64,000 nt of DNA from Antilocapra americana. Its lineage: Eukaryota; Chordata; Mammalia; Artiodactyla; Antilocapridae. The notes beneath the pieces are model-generated. The model was given only the letters and a program-made list of their open reading frames with translations, was not told where the DNA came from and did not search any database. Where the stretch lies: NCBI GenBank assembly GCA_007570785.1, contig ML664199.1, positions 18,106,957-18,170,956 of the forward strand, given 5' to 3'. Each line of letters begins with the position of its first letter. Position 1 is the first letter of the stretch. Made by a program: the position numbers and the translations under genes. Below are positions 48,241 through 60,049 of this stretch, in pieces.

Positions 48241-48683
48241 CTTCGAAGGACCACATGCCCAGGTATGGGCAATGGTCAGTCATGGTCTGGGCTTCCTTGG
48301 GGATATGCAAGGAGAGATCACCAGACCTACTGCATTAACTCCTCACACCATACCTCTGCTTGTGCTGTTCCTGTCATTTGGATTGCTTTTCTCAGAAACT
48401 TAGCTCAGGTTCCATATTCTTTCCAGCACCTGCACAAGGCCCTTCTTGGAACAAGTAGTTCCTCAACATGGGTTCAGTGAGGGAAACTTGAGTGAAGTCT
48501 TCTCAGACAGATTTGACCCAGCGATCTCTTCCTTTTTATTGATTTTTCCTTTTATTTTACAATTAATCATAAAATGCCTAGATATATCCCTTATATTATC
48601 ATGTGATATTGTCACTAAAATTTTCAAGTTTATTTTTTTCTTAACCAGATGTTAAATGACGATGGTGTCTTAGACCAACTATA

Positions 48684-48712
48684 TCTCTCTCTCTCTTACA
48701 CACACACACATC
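48684..48712 (+). repeat. (CT)n(CA)n microsatellite
   Basis: 'tctctctctctctcttacacacacacaca'. Confidence 0.9.
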
Positions 48713-49289
48713 TGCTCTTAGAAAACATATTGGCTGTAAAAATATAAGTAATATAAACATTTGTTGATGCTGATTGATCACTTGTTCCAAAAGTCTCATT
48801 TTACAATTTAATTTGTAATTAATATATGAATGGTAAGGAGTGAATTATACAGCTTTGGCTAGTACACATGCATGATAGGAGTTTATTGTAGTACAAAGTG
48901 ACATAAGAAAATTCAAGCCTTCCAGTCTCGTGAAAAAAAAAAAGTTAAAAGAAAAAATAAATGTTTAAAGAATATATGTTATAGAGAAGAAATGTCTTAG
49001 TTGTGTTAACTATTATAGACAGTATTGTATATTACAGGGCATTGATTAAAGACAACAGAAGATAGAACTCTAGAAGTAAAAGTAACCTGAAAAGTTCCTG
49101 TTGATGACCTAAAAAAATTCAAACTTTCAATCTACCTAATGGATGGGTTTGAGGATTAGGTGAAAGAAGTCATTGCAACACTGGAGGTCTACTAAGTTGG
49201 TTTAACTGCTGAAAAAGAGACCTGTGTATGACATTCATCTACATTGTCAAGTCCTATCCCTGGGGCTTGGCACAAGCCACCAGGAGAGG

Positions 49290-49465
49290 GTGGTACTTCT
49301 CAAAATTTAGGGTGCTCCAGAAGCACGTGGAGGGCTTGTAAAACACAGACAGCTGGCTCAACTCCCAGAATTTCTGAATCAGTAGGTGTAGGGCAGGGCC
49401 AAATAATTTGCATTTTAAAGAAGCTCCCAGGTGATGCTGACGCTGCATGTCCATATACCACACTC
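49290..49465 (-). mobile_element. MER5-type hAT nonautonomous element
   Basis: 'cttctcaaaatttagggtgctccagaagcacgtggagggcttgtaaaaca', 'ccagaatttctgaatcagtaggtg', 'aataatttgcattttaaagaagctcccaggtgatgctgacgctgcatg' is a clear MER5A/B-like sequence in one orientation; the terminal inverted repeats are degraded. The strand call is provisional. Confidence 0.7.
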
Positions 49466-49469
49466 TAAG

Positions 49470-51120
49470 TATTAAGGCACTAATAACATATCAGTCATGG
49501 ACTTGCAACAGTATGTATTTTCAGTATCCACAGTGTAATTCTCAGCAAACAACTAGGTCCTAAATAGCAGAGCTCAGACATTATCATTCACTCTTTCATC
49601 TTTATTTTGGTCTTATTCATCTACATGAGGGTACTATCTTCCATATATAAATATTAGTAGTAATATGGTTTTTGCTACAACGGCACTCCTCTTCAGAGTT
49701 GTGAAGCATGCCAGAAAGTTGCTAATCATTACATCAAAGTGTTTCTGTTAAAAATTAAAAATCAAAACTGGTACTGTTTGTCCATTTTTAATCAACTATG
49801 CTATAAACCAATTATAATACAATGATCAGGTAATCATATCACCATTTATTGTTGTCTGGAGAGTGTTCCCACAATTTGTTCTCTTTGTTCCTTTGTGAAG
49901 CTTCTTAGTAACTGAGAGAAATGGAAAAATAATAGTGTCCGCATTGCATGTGGTCAGTTGTTGACCTGGCACTTTATGTCTGACAGACAGTATGTGGTGT
50001 GAGCTATTACCAGCAATCTGTTCATCCCACCCTCCAGTAGGCACGGCAAACAGGATGTGTTCCAACTAGGCTGCAGGTCTCCTTGAGAGCTAAACACTAC
50101 ATATGGCATTTGTTGAGTCACTTCACTGTCCACAAGACAGAGAAATATTTATCAGAAGCATCTTTTCCCTGGAAAGTCCAGGAGCTTCTTACCTATAGAC
50201 AGTGATTAAATGTGTAAACAGGCTGTTTTTTCTAGTCCCACATTCAATTAATTTCAATGATTAAGGAAGTTAATTTTGGCTATGATATTCACTGCTAGGG
50301 CACACTGGCACTATTTCGTTTTTGTTTTTTTTTTTTTCAGATCAATGTTAGCCCACATTTGCTATCACTTGGTGGTGGTGCGGGGCGGGGGCGGTAAATC
50401 CAGGAAAATTCTTAAGCCAGTTCTATATGGTCTTTCCTACTGAAAATAGGAAGTGGATGAAAGTTTACATGCTACAAAAATCTTAAGACATGGAAAGTTT
50501 TAATTCTTGTTTTTCATAACATCCATTTTAATACAGAGAAGCCAAAGAAAAACAGGGATAGGGCAAAAGGGAGGGTGGGGGAGGCATGGTCTCTGTAGTT
50601 TGGGGCAATTTGACTCCTCTTCTTTTGCAGTCTTCTCCCACCCACAAAGCACAGGGCAAGTCCCCCAGACTTAGTGCACCCCAACCTCCCACCAGAGATT
50701 TATCCAGGTAAAAGGGGACAGCAATGGATATAATCCAAGGCTTTCTACACTGGGTGCTGAAGGGGTCTTGAAGCTGATAGGCAGGAAGTTAGCTGGGAGC
50801 AAGGAGAGGTGGCCCCTGCACCTAATCGTCCAATAGCCACCTAATCCCACCAAGGAATTTACCAGCCCCGCCCCTAATACTCCCACTAGTACTTCAAAAA
50901 TAGTAGGGGGAGCCACAAAAAGCCCCCACCTGCAGACTGGTGGGACTCTCCCTACTCTAGCACATGTGAATACCTCACACTGTCCTATACTAAACTAACT
51001 TTTGGCACATATTGGACTTATTACCTGCTCATAAATATGTCATTAATACATACATCTAATTAAAACAGACTGAATTATGGGAAGGACATACATGGCAGAG
51101 CATCTTGTAATATAACCTGC
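49470..51120. other. Intergenic DNA with no recognised feature
   Basis: Includes a T-run (50320-50337) followed by a G-rich stretch (50371-50394). No gene signature in the 79-81 residue minus-strand frames. Confidence 0.35.
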
Positions 51121-51420
51121 AGTTATCAATTAAGACTGTCAATCCATGACCCCCCTGGATTGTGCAAATGACCTTGCCTTAAAAATGCTGTACGCTAGCC
51201 ATTCAGGGCCGTGCTTCCCCTGGTGTGGCCCACCTCTCTCTTGAGGTGTTGTCTCTGTTCTTTCTTTGTGTGTGCTCAGTCGCACCCAACTCTTTGTAAT
51301 CTTTCTTTCCTTATTGTTAATACACTTTCTTGCAATGGGTAAGACCTCAGATTCTTCTTTGCACTTTTACCAAGAACCCAGGCCCACAGTAAAAATGGTC
51401 TCCAAACTCTTCTTCAGCTA
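51120..51420 (+). repeat. ERV LTR-like 3' portion, tentative
   Basis: 'ctgttctttctttccttattgttaatacactttcttgc'-type R/U5 text (51254-51334, split by a short SINE-like 'tgctcagtcgcacccaactctttgtaat' at 51272-51299), then 'gacctcagattcttctttgc' and 'accaagaacccaggccc'. It resembles the 3' part of a ruminant endogenous retrovirus LTR. No retroviral coding sequence or second LTR is present. Confidence 0.35.
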
Positions 51421-51464
51421 ACAGACCTAGATGAAAGTCAAGTACCTGGTGTAAAGTCTTGATG

Positions 51465-53175
51465 GAGAAATGTACCGTGTTCATGGATTGGAAGAATTAA
51501 TATAGTGAAAATGAGTATACTACCCAAAGCAATCTATAGATTCAATGCAATTCCTATCAAGCTACCAGAGGTCTTCTTTAAAGAATTAGAACAAATAATT
51601 TCTCAATTTGTATGGAAATACAAAAAACCTCGTATAGCAAAAGCAATCTTGAGAAAGAAGAATGGAACTGGAGGAATCAACCTACCTGACTTTAGGCTAT
51701 ACTACAAATCCACAGTCATTAAGACAGTATGGTACTGGCACAAAGACAGAAATATAGATCAATGGAACAGAATAGAAAGCCCAGAGATAAATCCACGCAT
51801 CTATGGACACCTTATCTTTGACAAAGGAGGCAAGAATATACAATGGAGAAAAGACAACCTCTTTAACAAATGGTGCTGGGAAAACTGGACAGCCACTTGT
51901 AAAAGAATGAAACTAGAACACTTTCTAACACCATACACAAAGATAAACTCAAAATGGATCAAAGATCTAAGCATAAGACCAGAAACTATAAAACTCCTAG
52001 AGGATAACATAGGCAAAACACTCTCTGCCATAACCCAAAACGGGATACTCCATGACCCACCTCCCAGAATATTGGAAATAAAAGCACGAATAAACAAATG
52101 GGACCTAATTAAAATTAAAAGCTTCTGCACAACAAAGAAAACTACAAGCAAGGTGAAAAGACAGCCTTCAGAATGGGAGAAAATAATAGCCAATGAAGCA
52201 ACGGACAAACAATTAATCTCAAAAATATACAAGCAACTCCTGCAGCTCCATTCTAGAAAAATAAATGACCCAATCAAAAAGTGGGCCAAAGAACTTAACA
52301 GACATTTCTCCAAAGAAGACATAAAAATGGCTAACAAACACATGAAAAGATGCTCAACATCACTCATTATCAGAGAAATGCAAATGAAAACCACAATGAG
52401 GTATCACCTTACACCAGTCAGAATGGCTGCCATCCAAAAATCTACAAGCAATAAATGCTGGAGAGGATGTGGAGAAAAGGGAACTCTCCTACACTGTTGG
52501 TGGGAATGTAAACTAGTACAGCCACTATGGAAAACAGTGTGGAGGTTCCTTAAAAAGCTGCAAATAGACCTGCCATAGGAAACCAGAATTGAAAGAGCCA
52601 CATGTACCCCAATGTTCATCGCTGCATTGTTTACAATAGCCAAGACATGGAAGCAACCTAGATGCCCATCAACTGATGAATGGATAAGAAAGCTGTGGTA
52701 CATATACACAATGGAATATTACTCAGCATTAAAAAAAAATTCATTTGAAGCAATTCTACTCAGATGGACGAAACTGGAGCCCATTATCCAGAGTGAAGTA
52801 AGCCAGAAGCAAAAACAACAATACAGTATATTAACACATATATATGGAATTTAGAAAGACGGTAACGAGAACCTAACATGCGAGACAGCAAAAGGAACGC
52901 AGATGTACAGAATAGACTCGTGGACTCTGTGAATGAGGGAAAGGGTGGGATGATATGGGAGAATGGCATTGAAACATGTTAATTATCATATGTCTAATCA
53001 ATCGCCAGCCCAGGATTGATTGTCGGGGCTGGTGCATCAAGATTTCCCGGGGGGGAGGGAGGAAGGAGGGGGGAGGGAGGGGTTTCTGGAGGGGGAGCAT
53101 ATGTAAACCCATGGTGATATCATGGCATTGTATGACAAAAACAATAAAAGGGAGGAAAAAAAATTAAAAAAAAAA
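51465..53175 (+). mobile_element. 5'-truncated young bovine-type LINE-1
   Basis: Starts in ORF2 ('ccgtgttcatggattggaagaattaatatagtg') and continues to a G-rich 3' UTR (53047-53096), 'acccatggtgatatcatggcattgtatgacaaaaacaataaaa' and an A-rich tail (about 53145-53178). It is the inverted counterpart of the copy at 10143-11639. No convincing target-site duplication was seen. Confidence 0.9.
51505..52854 (+). pseudogene. L1 ORF2 C-terminal region with deletion-made stop
   Basis: A 357-codon frame from 51505 holds the end of the reverse-transcriptase region and the C-terminal region ([39 protein letters not shown]). It stops with TAG at 52576-52578, where a 36-nt in-frame deletion relative to the 10143-11639 copy removes 13 codons ([13 protein letters not shown]) and leaves TAG. 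The same frame then continues to 52854 with [20 protein letters not shown]. Endonuclease and most of the RT are missing, so it cannot mobilise. Confidence 0.92.
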
Positions 53176-53179
53176 AAGA

Positions 53180-53740
53180 AGCTAAAATAGAGGAAAAGAC
53201 CTGCAAGGAAGAAACACAAAGCCAAGGAAAAGAAAGAGACAAAGAGTAGAGTTTTCAATATCCTTTTTAGTCCTATGGTCAGATCCTTCCCTATTCTCAC
53301 CAGGACCATGATCCACTAAATTCTTTGCTTAAATCAATTTGAGTAGGATTTCTACCCCTTGACTAATAGTAAGGCATATTACACTGCATCTGAGTCATGA
53401 CAACTATTTTTAAAATCAAAGTCACTTCCACCCCAAGGAGAAAAAAAACTGTGGGAAACAAAATTTATTTTAAATACTATTAGTTAAAGGTATCTGATAT
53501 TTTGTCTGGAATTTGCTTGAAAATACTCTGGTTTGATGTATATGTGTGTGTACATTAACCTATATCCCAGGGACAATGATTTAACATTAACAGTCAGATC
53601 AGAAATCCACACCCCAGGCAGAGGTGATTAGTTAGCAGCTGGAGGACCCTAATCAGTATCCCATCCCTTAAAGCAGGCTTGTACAGCACTTTACAAATTG
53701 CTCTCTGAACCTGCAGCATAACAGATTTTTTAAAAATAGT
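53180..53740. other. Intergenic DNA with no recognised feature
   Basis: Nothing recognised. Confidence 0.4.
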
Positions 53741-54770
53741 GAAATGAGTGTTATTCAAAATATCTTGTACAAGCAACTATGGAGAATGGTACAGAGGTTC
53801 CTTAAACTAAAAATAGAGTTACCATCAGTTCACTTCAGTTCAGTCACTCAGTCGTTTCCTACTCTTTGTGACCCCATGGATTGCAGCATTCCAGGCCTTC
53901 CTGTCCATTGCCAACTCCCAGAGTTTACTCAAACTCATGTCCATTGAGTAGGTGATGCCATCCAACCATCTCATCCTCTGTTGTCCCCGTCTCCTCCTGC
54001 CTTCAATCTTTCCCAGCATCAAGGTATTTGCAAATGAGTCAGTTCTTCACATCAGGTGGCCAAAGGATTGGAGTTTCAGCTTCCCCATCAGTTCTTGCAA
54101 TGAATATTCAGGACTGATCTCCTTTAGGATGGACTGATTGGATCCTCTTGCAGTCCAAGGGACTCTCAAGAGTCTTCTCCAACACCACAGTTCAAAAGCA
54201 TCAATTCTTCAGCGCTCAGCTTTCTTTATAGTTCAACTCTCATATCCATACATGACCACTGGAAAAACCATAGCCTTGACTAGACAAACCTTTGTTGGCA
54301 AAGAAATGTCTCTGCTTTTTCATATGCTGTCTAGGTTGATTTTTTTCTCTCAAGGAGCAAGCGTCTTTTAATTTCATGGCTGCAGTCACCATCTGCAGTG
54401 ATTTTGGAGCCCAAAAAGATAAAGTCTGTCATTGTTCCCACTGTTTCCCCATCTATTTGCCATGAAGTGATGGGACCAGATGCCATTATCTTAGTTTTCT
54501 GGATGTTGAGCTTTAAGCCAACTTTTTCACTCTTCTCTTTTGCTTTCATCAAGAGGCTCTTTAGTTCTTCTTCACTTTCCGCCATAAGGGTGGTGTCATC
54601 TGCATATCTGAGGTTATTGATATTTCTCCTGGCAATCTTGATTTCAGAGTTACCATATAATCCTGCAATCCTACTCCTAGGTGTATATCAGGAGAAAACT
54701 ATAATTCCAAAATATATATGCACCCCACTCTTTATTGTAGCATTATTTTATTTGCTGTGTTTTCACACGA
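53741..54770 (+). repeat. Old L1 ORF2 end, split by a BovB
   Basis: 'caagcaactatggagaatggtacagaggttccttaaactaaaaatagagttaccat' continues at 54657 with 'ataatcctgcaatcctactcctaggtgtatatcaggagaaaactata', which is the L1 'agagctaccatatgatccagcaatcccactcctgggtatatatccagagaaa' region. Confidence 0.8.
53826..54645 (-). mobile_element. BovB 3' fragment inserted in an old L1, with 11-bp duplications
   Basis: Minus-strand BovB of 820 bp, from the catalytic region to the 3' end ('cagttcacttcagttcagtcactcagtcg' on the plus strand). Flanked by identical agagttaccat (53815-53825 and 54646-54656). Unlike the copy at 12893-14700, its YADD codons (54606-54595) are intact, but the element is 5'-truncated and frame-broken. 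Confidence 0.92.
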
Positions 54771-54804
54771 CCTCTTCTCTGTGTATAGAGAGAAAATTCT
54801 GGAA

Positions 54805-54972
54805 TCTCTTTGGCTTCTTATAAGGACACCAGTCCTAAAGGATTAAAGCCCCACTCTATGACCTCATTTAACCTTAATTCATTCCCTAAAAGCCTTATCT
54901 CCGAATTCTGTTATCTTGAGGGTTAGGACTTCTACACTGAAATTTGGAGAGGACATAATTCAGTCCGTAACA
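54805..54972 (-). repeat. MaLR-like LTR fragment, antisense
   Basis: In complement: 'ttacggactgaattatgtcc', 'agtcctaaccctcaagataacagaattcggagataaggc', 'aggactggtgtccttataag' resembles the same family as 62011-62415. The family name (MLT1-like) is tentative. Confidence 0.5.
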
Positions 54973-55079
54973 ACTTCTATACCACAGTCCAAGTGACTTT
55001 CCCAAAACACAAAGCTGCAAACGTTTCCTGTTTGGGTTCCCCCATCCCTACCCCCAGCCTTTTTTGCCTAATTTCTCTA

Positions 55080-55575
55080 GCTAGACCTTTTCAGTACAAA
55101 GTGGGAAGAGTAGGCATCCTTGTTCTGATCCTGATGTAAGGAAAAAGGCTTCAGTCTTTCACCACAAGTATGATATTAGCTGAGGGTTTTTCTTAGATGC
55201 TCTTTAGCATGTCAAAGAAGTTCCCTTCTATGTTGTTGTTGTTGAGTTGCTAAGTCATGACCAACTCTTTTGTGACCCCATGGACTGTAGCCCATCAGGC
55301 TCCTCTATCCATGGGCTTTCCTAGGCAAGAACACTGAAGTGGGTTGCCATTTCCTTCTCCAGGAGATCTTCCCAACCCAGGGATCGAACCCACGTCTCCT
55401 TCACTGGCAGGTGGATTCATTATCACTGAGCTACCAGGGAAGCTCAAGTTCCCTTCTACTTTTAGTCTATTCAGTGTTTCTATAGTGAAAGGGTGTTAGA
55501 TTTTGTCAAAGGTTTTTTTCCTCTATTAGTTGAGCTAATCATGTTACTTTTTTGCTTCAAATCTTTCACATTCTG
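55080..55575 (-). repeat. Old L1 ORF2, antisense, split by a SINE
   Basis: 'tacaaagtgggaagagtaggcatccttgttctgatcctgatgtaagg', 'cttcagtctttcaccacaagtatgatattagc', then after the SINE 'gtgaaagggtgttagattttgtcaaagg': the L1 ORF2 complement. Confidence 0.7.
55231..55445 (-). mobile_element. Bov-tA SINE with perfect 13-bp duplications
   Basis: 'tgttgttgttgagttgctaagtcatgaccaactcttttgtg' to 'actgagctaccagggaagctc', flanked by aagttcccttcta (55218-55230 and 55446-55458). Confidence 0.92.
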
Positions 55576-55579
55576 TGTA

Positions 55580-55850
55580 ATTTAGGGTTCTCTGGTAGAG
55601 AAAAAATTGACACTGATCATTTTAAGGGGGTTGCAGGAGCCTTTAGTATAACTAAACATAACTGAGCCTTTAGGATAACTGAACATAACTGAGCCTTTAG
55701 GATAACTTTAGGAGGCTGAACACCCAGCTTGGAATGAAAGAGTTCTTGAAGGTTTCAGTAGTAGGGATCCCTGGTTAGTCTTGTTTGGGTATTCAAGCTT
55801 CAAGAAGTGAACACTTTCCTTCTCTCCTTAAGTCACACTGCTCAATATAC
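55580..55850 (-). repeat. Ancient repeat with 27-bp tandem units
   Basis: 'tttagggttctctggtagagaaaa' is the complement of the '...ttctctggagaaccctgac' end seen near 17845. Three 27-bp units (gagcctttag-ataact-aacataact) lie at 55637-55663, 55664-55690 and 55691-55712 (partial). Confidence 0.5.
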
Positions 55851-55859
55851 TAAGTTCCT

Positions 55860-55972
55860 GATTGCATGACATTGTGAATGTACCTTATGCCACCGAGTTG
55901 TGCGCTAAAAAATAGTTAAAATGGCAAATTTTATGTGATATATATTTTCCCACAATAAACAAAAAATTAAAA
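55860..55972 (+). repeat. Old L1 3' end
   Basis: 'gacattgtgaatgtaccttatgccaccgagttgtgcgctaaaaaatagttaaaatggcaaattttatgtgatat' plus 'cccacaataaac' is the common L1 terminus. Confidence 0.75.
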
Positions 55973-55974
55973 AT

Positions 55975-57415
55975 AGTCTGAATATAGTTAAATACTGAAA
56001 ATTTTCAAGAAGGCAATTTTAGAGCAATGAAGCATAAATATTTCTAGGGATTAAATGACACATGATAACATATGGAAGTAAACAAATGTTTTCAAGTTAA
56101 ATAAAATTGATACAACTGTGTTTGACTTTGGAGGTAACAAAGATAGGATGACAAAAAGTCAGAGAAACAGAAGATGATGAGACCTTGACATTTCTTGAAT
56201 CTTCCAATGAAGAAAATACTTTTTTTCAGGCCTTGTCAGTTTCAGTACTGGGCTCTGAAAGGACTCTAAGAAAGCATCATGTATAGCACAAAGCAATACT
56301 TTTATCAAACTAATTTAAAAGAGTCTAATGGTTTATATTAGTGATACTGGAAAAAATATTTCTTGATATAATTTCTCTAAGATTAGACTCAATAAAACCT
56401 GGGGACTGGAGGAAATGGAGAAATGTGTACACAGTTTAGATTGGCCATGAATTGATCATGGTTGAGAATGAGTGTGAGTTCAAGGAGATTCACTATACCA
56501 TTCCTTTTACTTTTTTGTATGCTGGAATAAAGTTTATTAAATTCTTTTTAAAAAAGTTCTAGGACAGAGAGTATAGTTGTTCTAGTTAGGTCACATGCCT
56601 ACCCCCTGACTCTCCCAAGGAAGTGAGAGGAATGGTTTTCCTCAAGACTTACTATAAAATAATACAATACAGTATTATTGTAATAGTAAACCACTGGAGG
56701 CAATCTACATGTTTTAAAATAGAGTATTGGTTAAGTAAATACATGCATGTAATTGAGTATCATAGATTTAAATGATTGGTTATTTATTCATTCACACAAA
56801 AATAAAATTGCTGTCAATAGTCTCTAAAGGTTTATATTAATTCTCACCCTTCTCAGCATTACATCTACATCTTCAATAACAACAGCCATTATCATTTAAA
56901 AAATGTGTTAATAGTATCATGTGTTCTTTATATATTATTTTCAAAGTGGAAAAATGCTAAAATAATATGTTTAAAGGACTGTCAATTAGGGGAGGAAGTA
57001 TACCTGGCATCATGGTTGAAGATCAGCATTTTTATTTCTCTTAATGCTTGTAATTGGATATGGCTTCAGTTTTGAACTGGATTAATTCAGGATAGTTCTG
57101 TCTCTAAAAATAATTATTTATTGAAGGCCTAATGATCCTTCAGTTTTTTTTTTCTTACTTAACTTTATATTTGATTCATTTAATCCTGATTGTCCATGAA
57201 GGACAAAGTTCTCATTTGCATAAATGTGTATCTATTTAAATAAGGAATCATACCTAAAACATAAGATGAGCCTTTAAAATGTCCTAATATTTAGGACTAG
57301 TAATCATATTTCTGAAAATAAATGCTATAATCCAAATGGTTACAATACTGCAAAATTACTCAATAGTAGAGAATATTTAAGAGTATTATTTTATGTTTAC
57401 AAGCTGTTTTAAGAA
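55975..57415. other. Intergenic DNA with no recognised feature
   Basis: AT-rich; nothing recognised. Confidence 0.4.
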
Positions 57416-57417
57416 CA

Positions 57418-57618
57418 TAAGTGTTAGTTGTTCTTTCATATCTGACTCATTTCAACCCCATAGACTGTAGCCTACCAGACTCCTCTATCCATGGAATTCT
57501 CAAGGCAAGAATACTGGAGTGGATTGCCATTCCGTTTCTCCAGGGGATCTTCCCAACCCAGGGATCGAACCTGGTCTCCTACCATGCAGGCAGATTCTTC
57601 ACCCTCTGAGCTACCAGA
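57418..57618 (-). mobile_element. Bov-tA SINE
   Basis: 'ctttcatatctgactcatttcaaccccatagactgtagcc' to 'ctgagctaccagaagtgtt': complete-length Bov-tA complement with a slightly shortened head. Confidence 0.88.
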
Positions 57619-57929
57619 AGTGTTGAAAGAATATAAAAAAATGTTAAATTAGGAAAAGGAGTAGATTAAGCTTGAATATTTATTATGATCACAACTCTGT
57701 AAAAAAAAAATTTTGTACTGCAAGAAATCTAAAATGCTAACCTCATTATACTTGAAGCCTGAAAGAAAAGATCGTTTTCTTTTTCTTTCTACTTATCTAT
57801 ATTTTTCAAATTTCTTTTACAGTGAGTATATATTACCATTACATTTAGAAAAATGTTTAAAATAGAGACTATTTCAGTTGAAATGGACAGAAACACAACT
57901 CAAATTAAAGAGGGAAAGGAGTTGAGGGG

Positions 57930-58408
57930 AGGGTGAAAAAGAAGGAAAGAGAAGTTCAGTGGAAGGACTTGGCCTCAGACCCACATGGACATGATATCAT
58001 CAGGTCTCTCTCTTCCTTCCTCCCCCTAATTGCTCAGCTCGGCCTCCTCTGTGTGGTGACCTCATTTTCTTCTACCTTCCAAGTTGCCAGAGAATTAGGT
58101 TGCCCACAGCTCTCGGCTTACCTCATCTGCTTTAGGAGTCTCAGTAGAAAGAGACCTTTCTCCCCCAACATCTACATATCAGTTTCAGAGAAGAACCCTT
58201 ATAGGCCCTGCTTGGGCTGCATGCCCACCCCCATACTAATCACGATGTCTGGGGAGTGGGGTACTAAGATTGGGTGGGCTGGTGATGTATGTTCATGTCT
58301 GTTCCAGAGAGGTGTTCTAGTATTGGAAGAGATAGACAGTATGATGGCGAGCCAAAATTCAGAAAGATATCAGGCAGGGATCTTCTATCTCCATTGCGGC
58401 ATTCAAAG
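57930..58408. repeat. Possible old LTR/MER repeat holding a 169-codon chance frame
   Basis: The plus-strand frame 57933-58442 (169 codons) runs through this stretch and into the CHR SINE. Its residues show no family signature, no consistent domain and no splice signals, and its end lies in the SINE. The nucleotide text has the feel of a decayed LTR ('cattttcttctaccttccaagttgccagagaattag'), which I cannot name. Confidence 0.3.
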
Positions 58409-58409
58409 T

Positions 58410-58513
58410 TTTAGCTGCGGCAAGTGGGATCTAGTTCCCTGACCAGGGATCCAACCTGGGCCCCTTGAATTGGGAGCCTGAAGTCTTAGCCACTGGACCA
58501 CCTGGGAAGCTCT
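58410..58513 (-). mobile_element. CHR-type SINE fragment
   Basis: 'tagctgcggcaagtgggatctagttccctgaccagggatcc' to 'cactggaccacctgggaagctc'. Confidence 0.8.
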
Positions 58514-58514
58514 G

Positions 58515-60045
58515 GAGGAGTTCTTTAGTGATTCCATCTTGCTGCTCTTGAGTGCGCCCCTATGAGAAGCTAGTCTCCCTCATTCAACATGTTCCTGGAC
58601 AGCATTACTTCAGCCACCAACTTCTTACTGGCCTCATTACAGAGCCCGCGCATTGCCTTAGGCTTTGAACATTCACAGGCTTGTTTCCTGTTTCCTGTGA
58701 ATCCATAACAAGTTGGGTTTTTCTGGCAATACAATTCCTCTCAGATTTCAGCTGGTGTTTTGCCAGTTTTATACCTGGGGATTCTATAAGCTAGGCGCCA
58801 GCACCAGAAATCGTATCCTGCCCTTGCAGTTACTCTTAGCAACAGATCTCAGCTTTGCACATCTTATGAGCTTTCAACTGTCTCCCATTATGGCACCCTG
58901 CCCCTGGGCTGTAATGCAGTGGATAGTGTTTTTCCACTGGCATGATTACTAATTATATTTGGCAGGGAACAGCACAGTTGTTTAAGAGAAAGAGACATGG
59001 GAAACAGGGTTTTCTAATTTTTACCATGTTTCTGGTGTGATTCCTGCCTCCTTTCTTTGCAACACTTTTAGATTGGAGCATAGATTTCAGCTTTTTCAAA
59101 TCAGTAAGAAAAATTATTATTTGACCCTCAGTGGTCCTGGATTGCTGGTCAGAGGCAGAAAGGGCCTCGAATATGTTTTTGCCTTTCTGCTTTCAGGTAA
59201 GTGAATTTGAATTCAAGCTCATCCTTTCCTCTTTGCTTAACAGGGTTCTTCTAGCATCTCCATGTTGGCATTATCCCAGTTTGTCAGTACATCCAGATAA
59301 TTGGGGTACCATGTTTGATTGGGCCTGGGTCATGTGTCCACGTCCAATTAGATGGGGTCTCCTGGAAAAAGGGAAAAGGAATAGGAATGGTGAGGTAGAC
59401 TACCTTGTATCTTTAAAATTTCTTACAGAATTTAGGGCTTCATATGAAAATCATCAAATCTAAAACTGAAAATATATGAAGAGGAAAGTGTCTTAGGATC
59501 ACACCCTCATGCTCAAAAATTGCAAGGTGATTTCAAACAGAATGAGGAGTCAGAAACAGAGAACAACAAAAACAAAAGAACATTTTGTCACCCGTCTTGT
59601 CTTCACACCATCAGAAATGCAAGAGCAAATCCTGTAAATATTCAGCAGTTTCCTTAGCTTTTGTCAATCGGCAGCTTCCAAATTTTTGACAGGTAGAGTC
59701 TAAATTTCAGAAGTACTTTTAAAAGATGCATCAGTGAGTGTTCTGTCCATCCTTCTAATCTACATATATGTTTTGATTTTATAACACTGTTATTAAAATC
59801 TCATTTCTAGATTTATATTATCATTTAGTGGCCATCTAGAGATTTCCTCTCCTTTTACCAGTTTTAAATCTCCTCACCCAGAAGCTCTTCTTGTTCCAGC
59901 CTTTTTGGTTTTGCATCTTGGTTCTGTCTTGTCTTCCCCAATAGCCTCAAGTCCATTCCAGACCCCTGGAATTGGAGCTGGCTCCTTTACTCATGGAGAC
60001 AGACTGGAAAATATAACTTCAACACTCTGCTAACTTTAAAAAAAA
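58515..60045. other. Intergenic DNA with no recognised feature
   Basis: Frames of 79 and 110 residues (58713-58952, 59131-59463) show no family signature. Nothing else recognised. Confidence 0.35.
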
Positions 60046-60049
60046 ACAA

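Noticed and set aside
51120..51420. Possible endogenous retrovirus with internal genes
   Set aside because: Only LTR-like text is present; no gag, pol or env sequence, primer-binding site or second LTR was found nearby.
57933..58442. A 169-codon plus-strand frame
   Set aside because: Its end lies in a CHR SINE, its residues show no family signature, and the surrounding text looks like a decayed repeat. I see no promoter, splice or codon signal.
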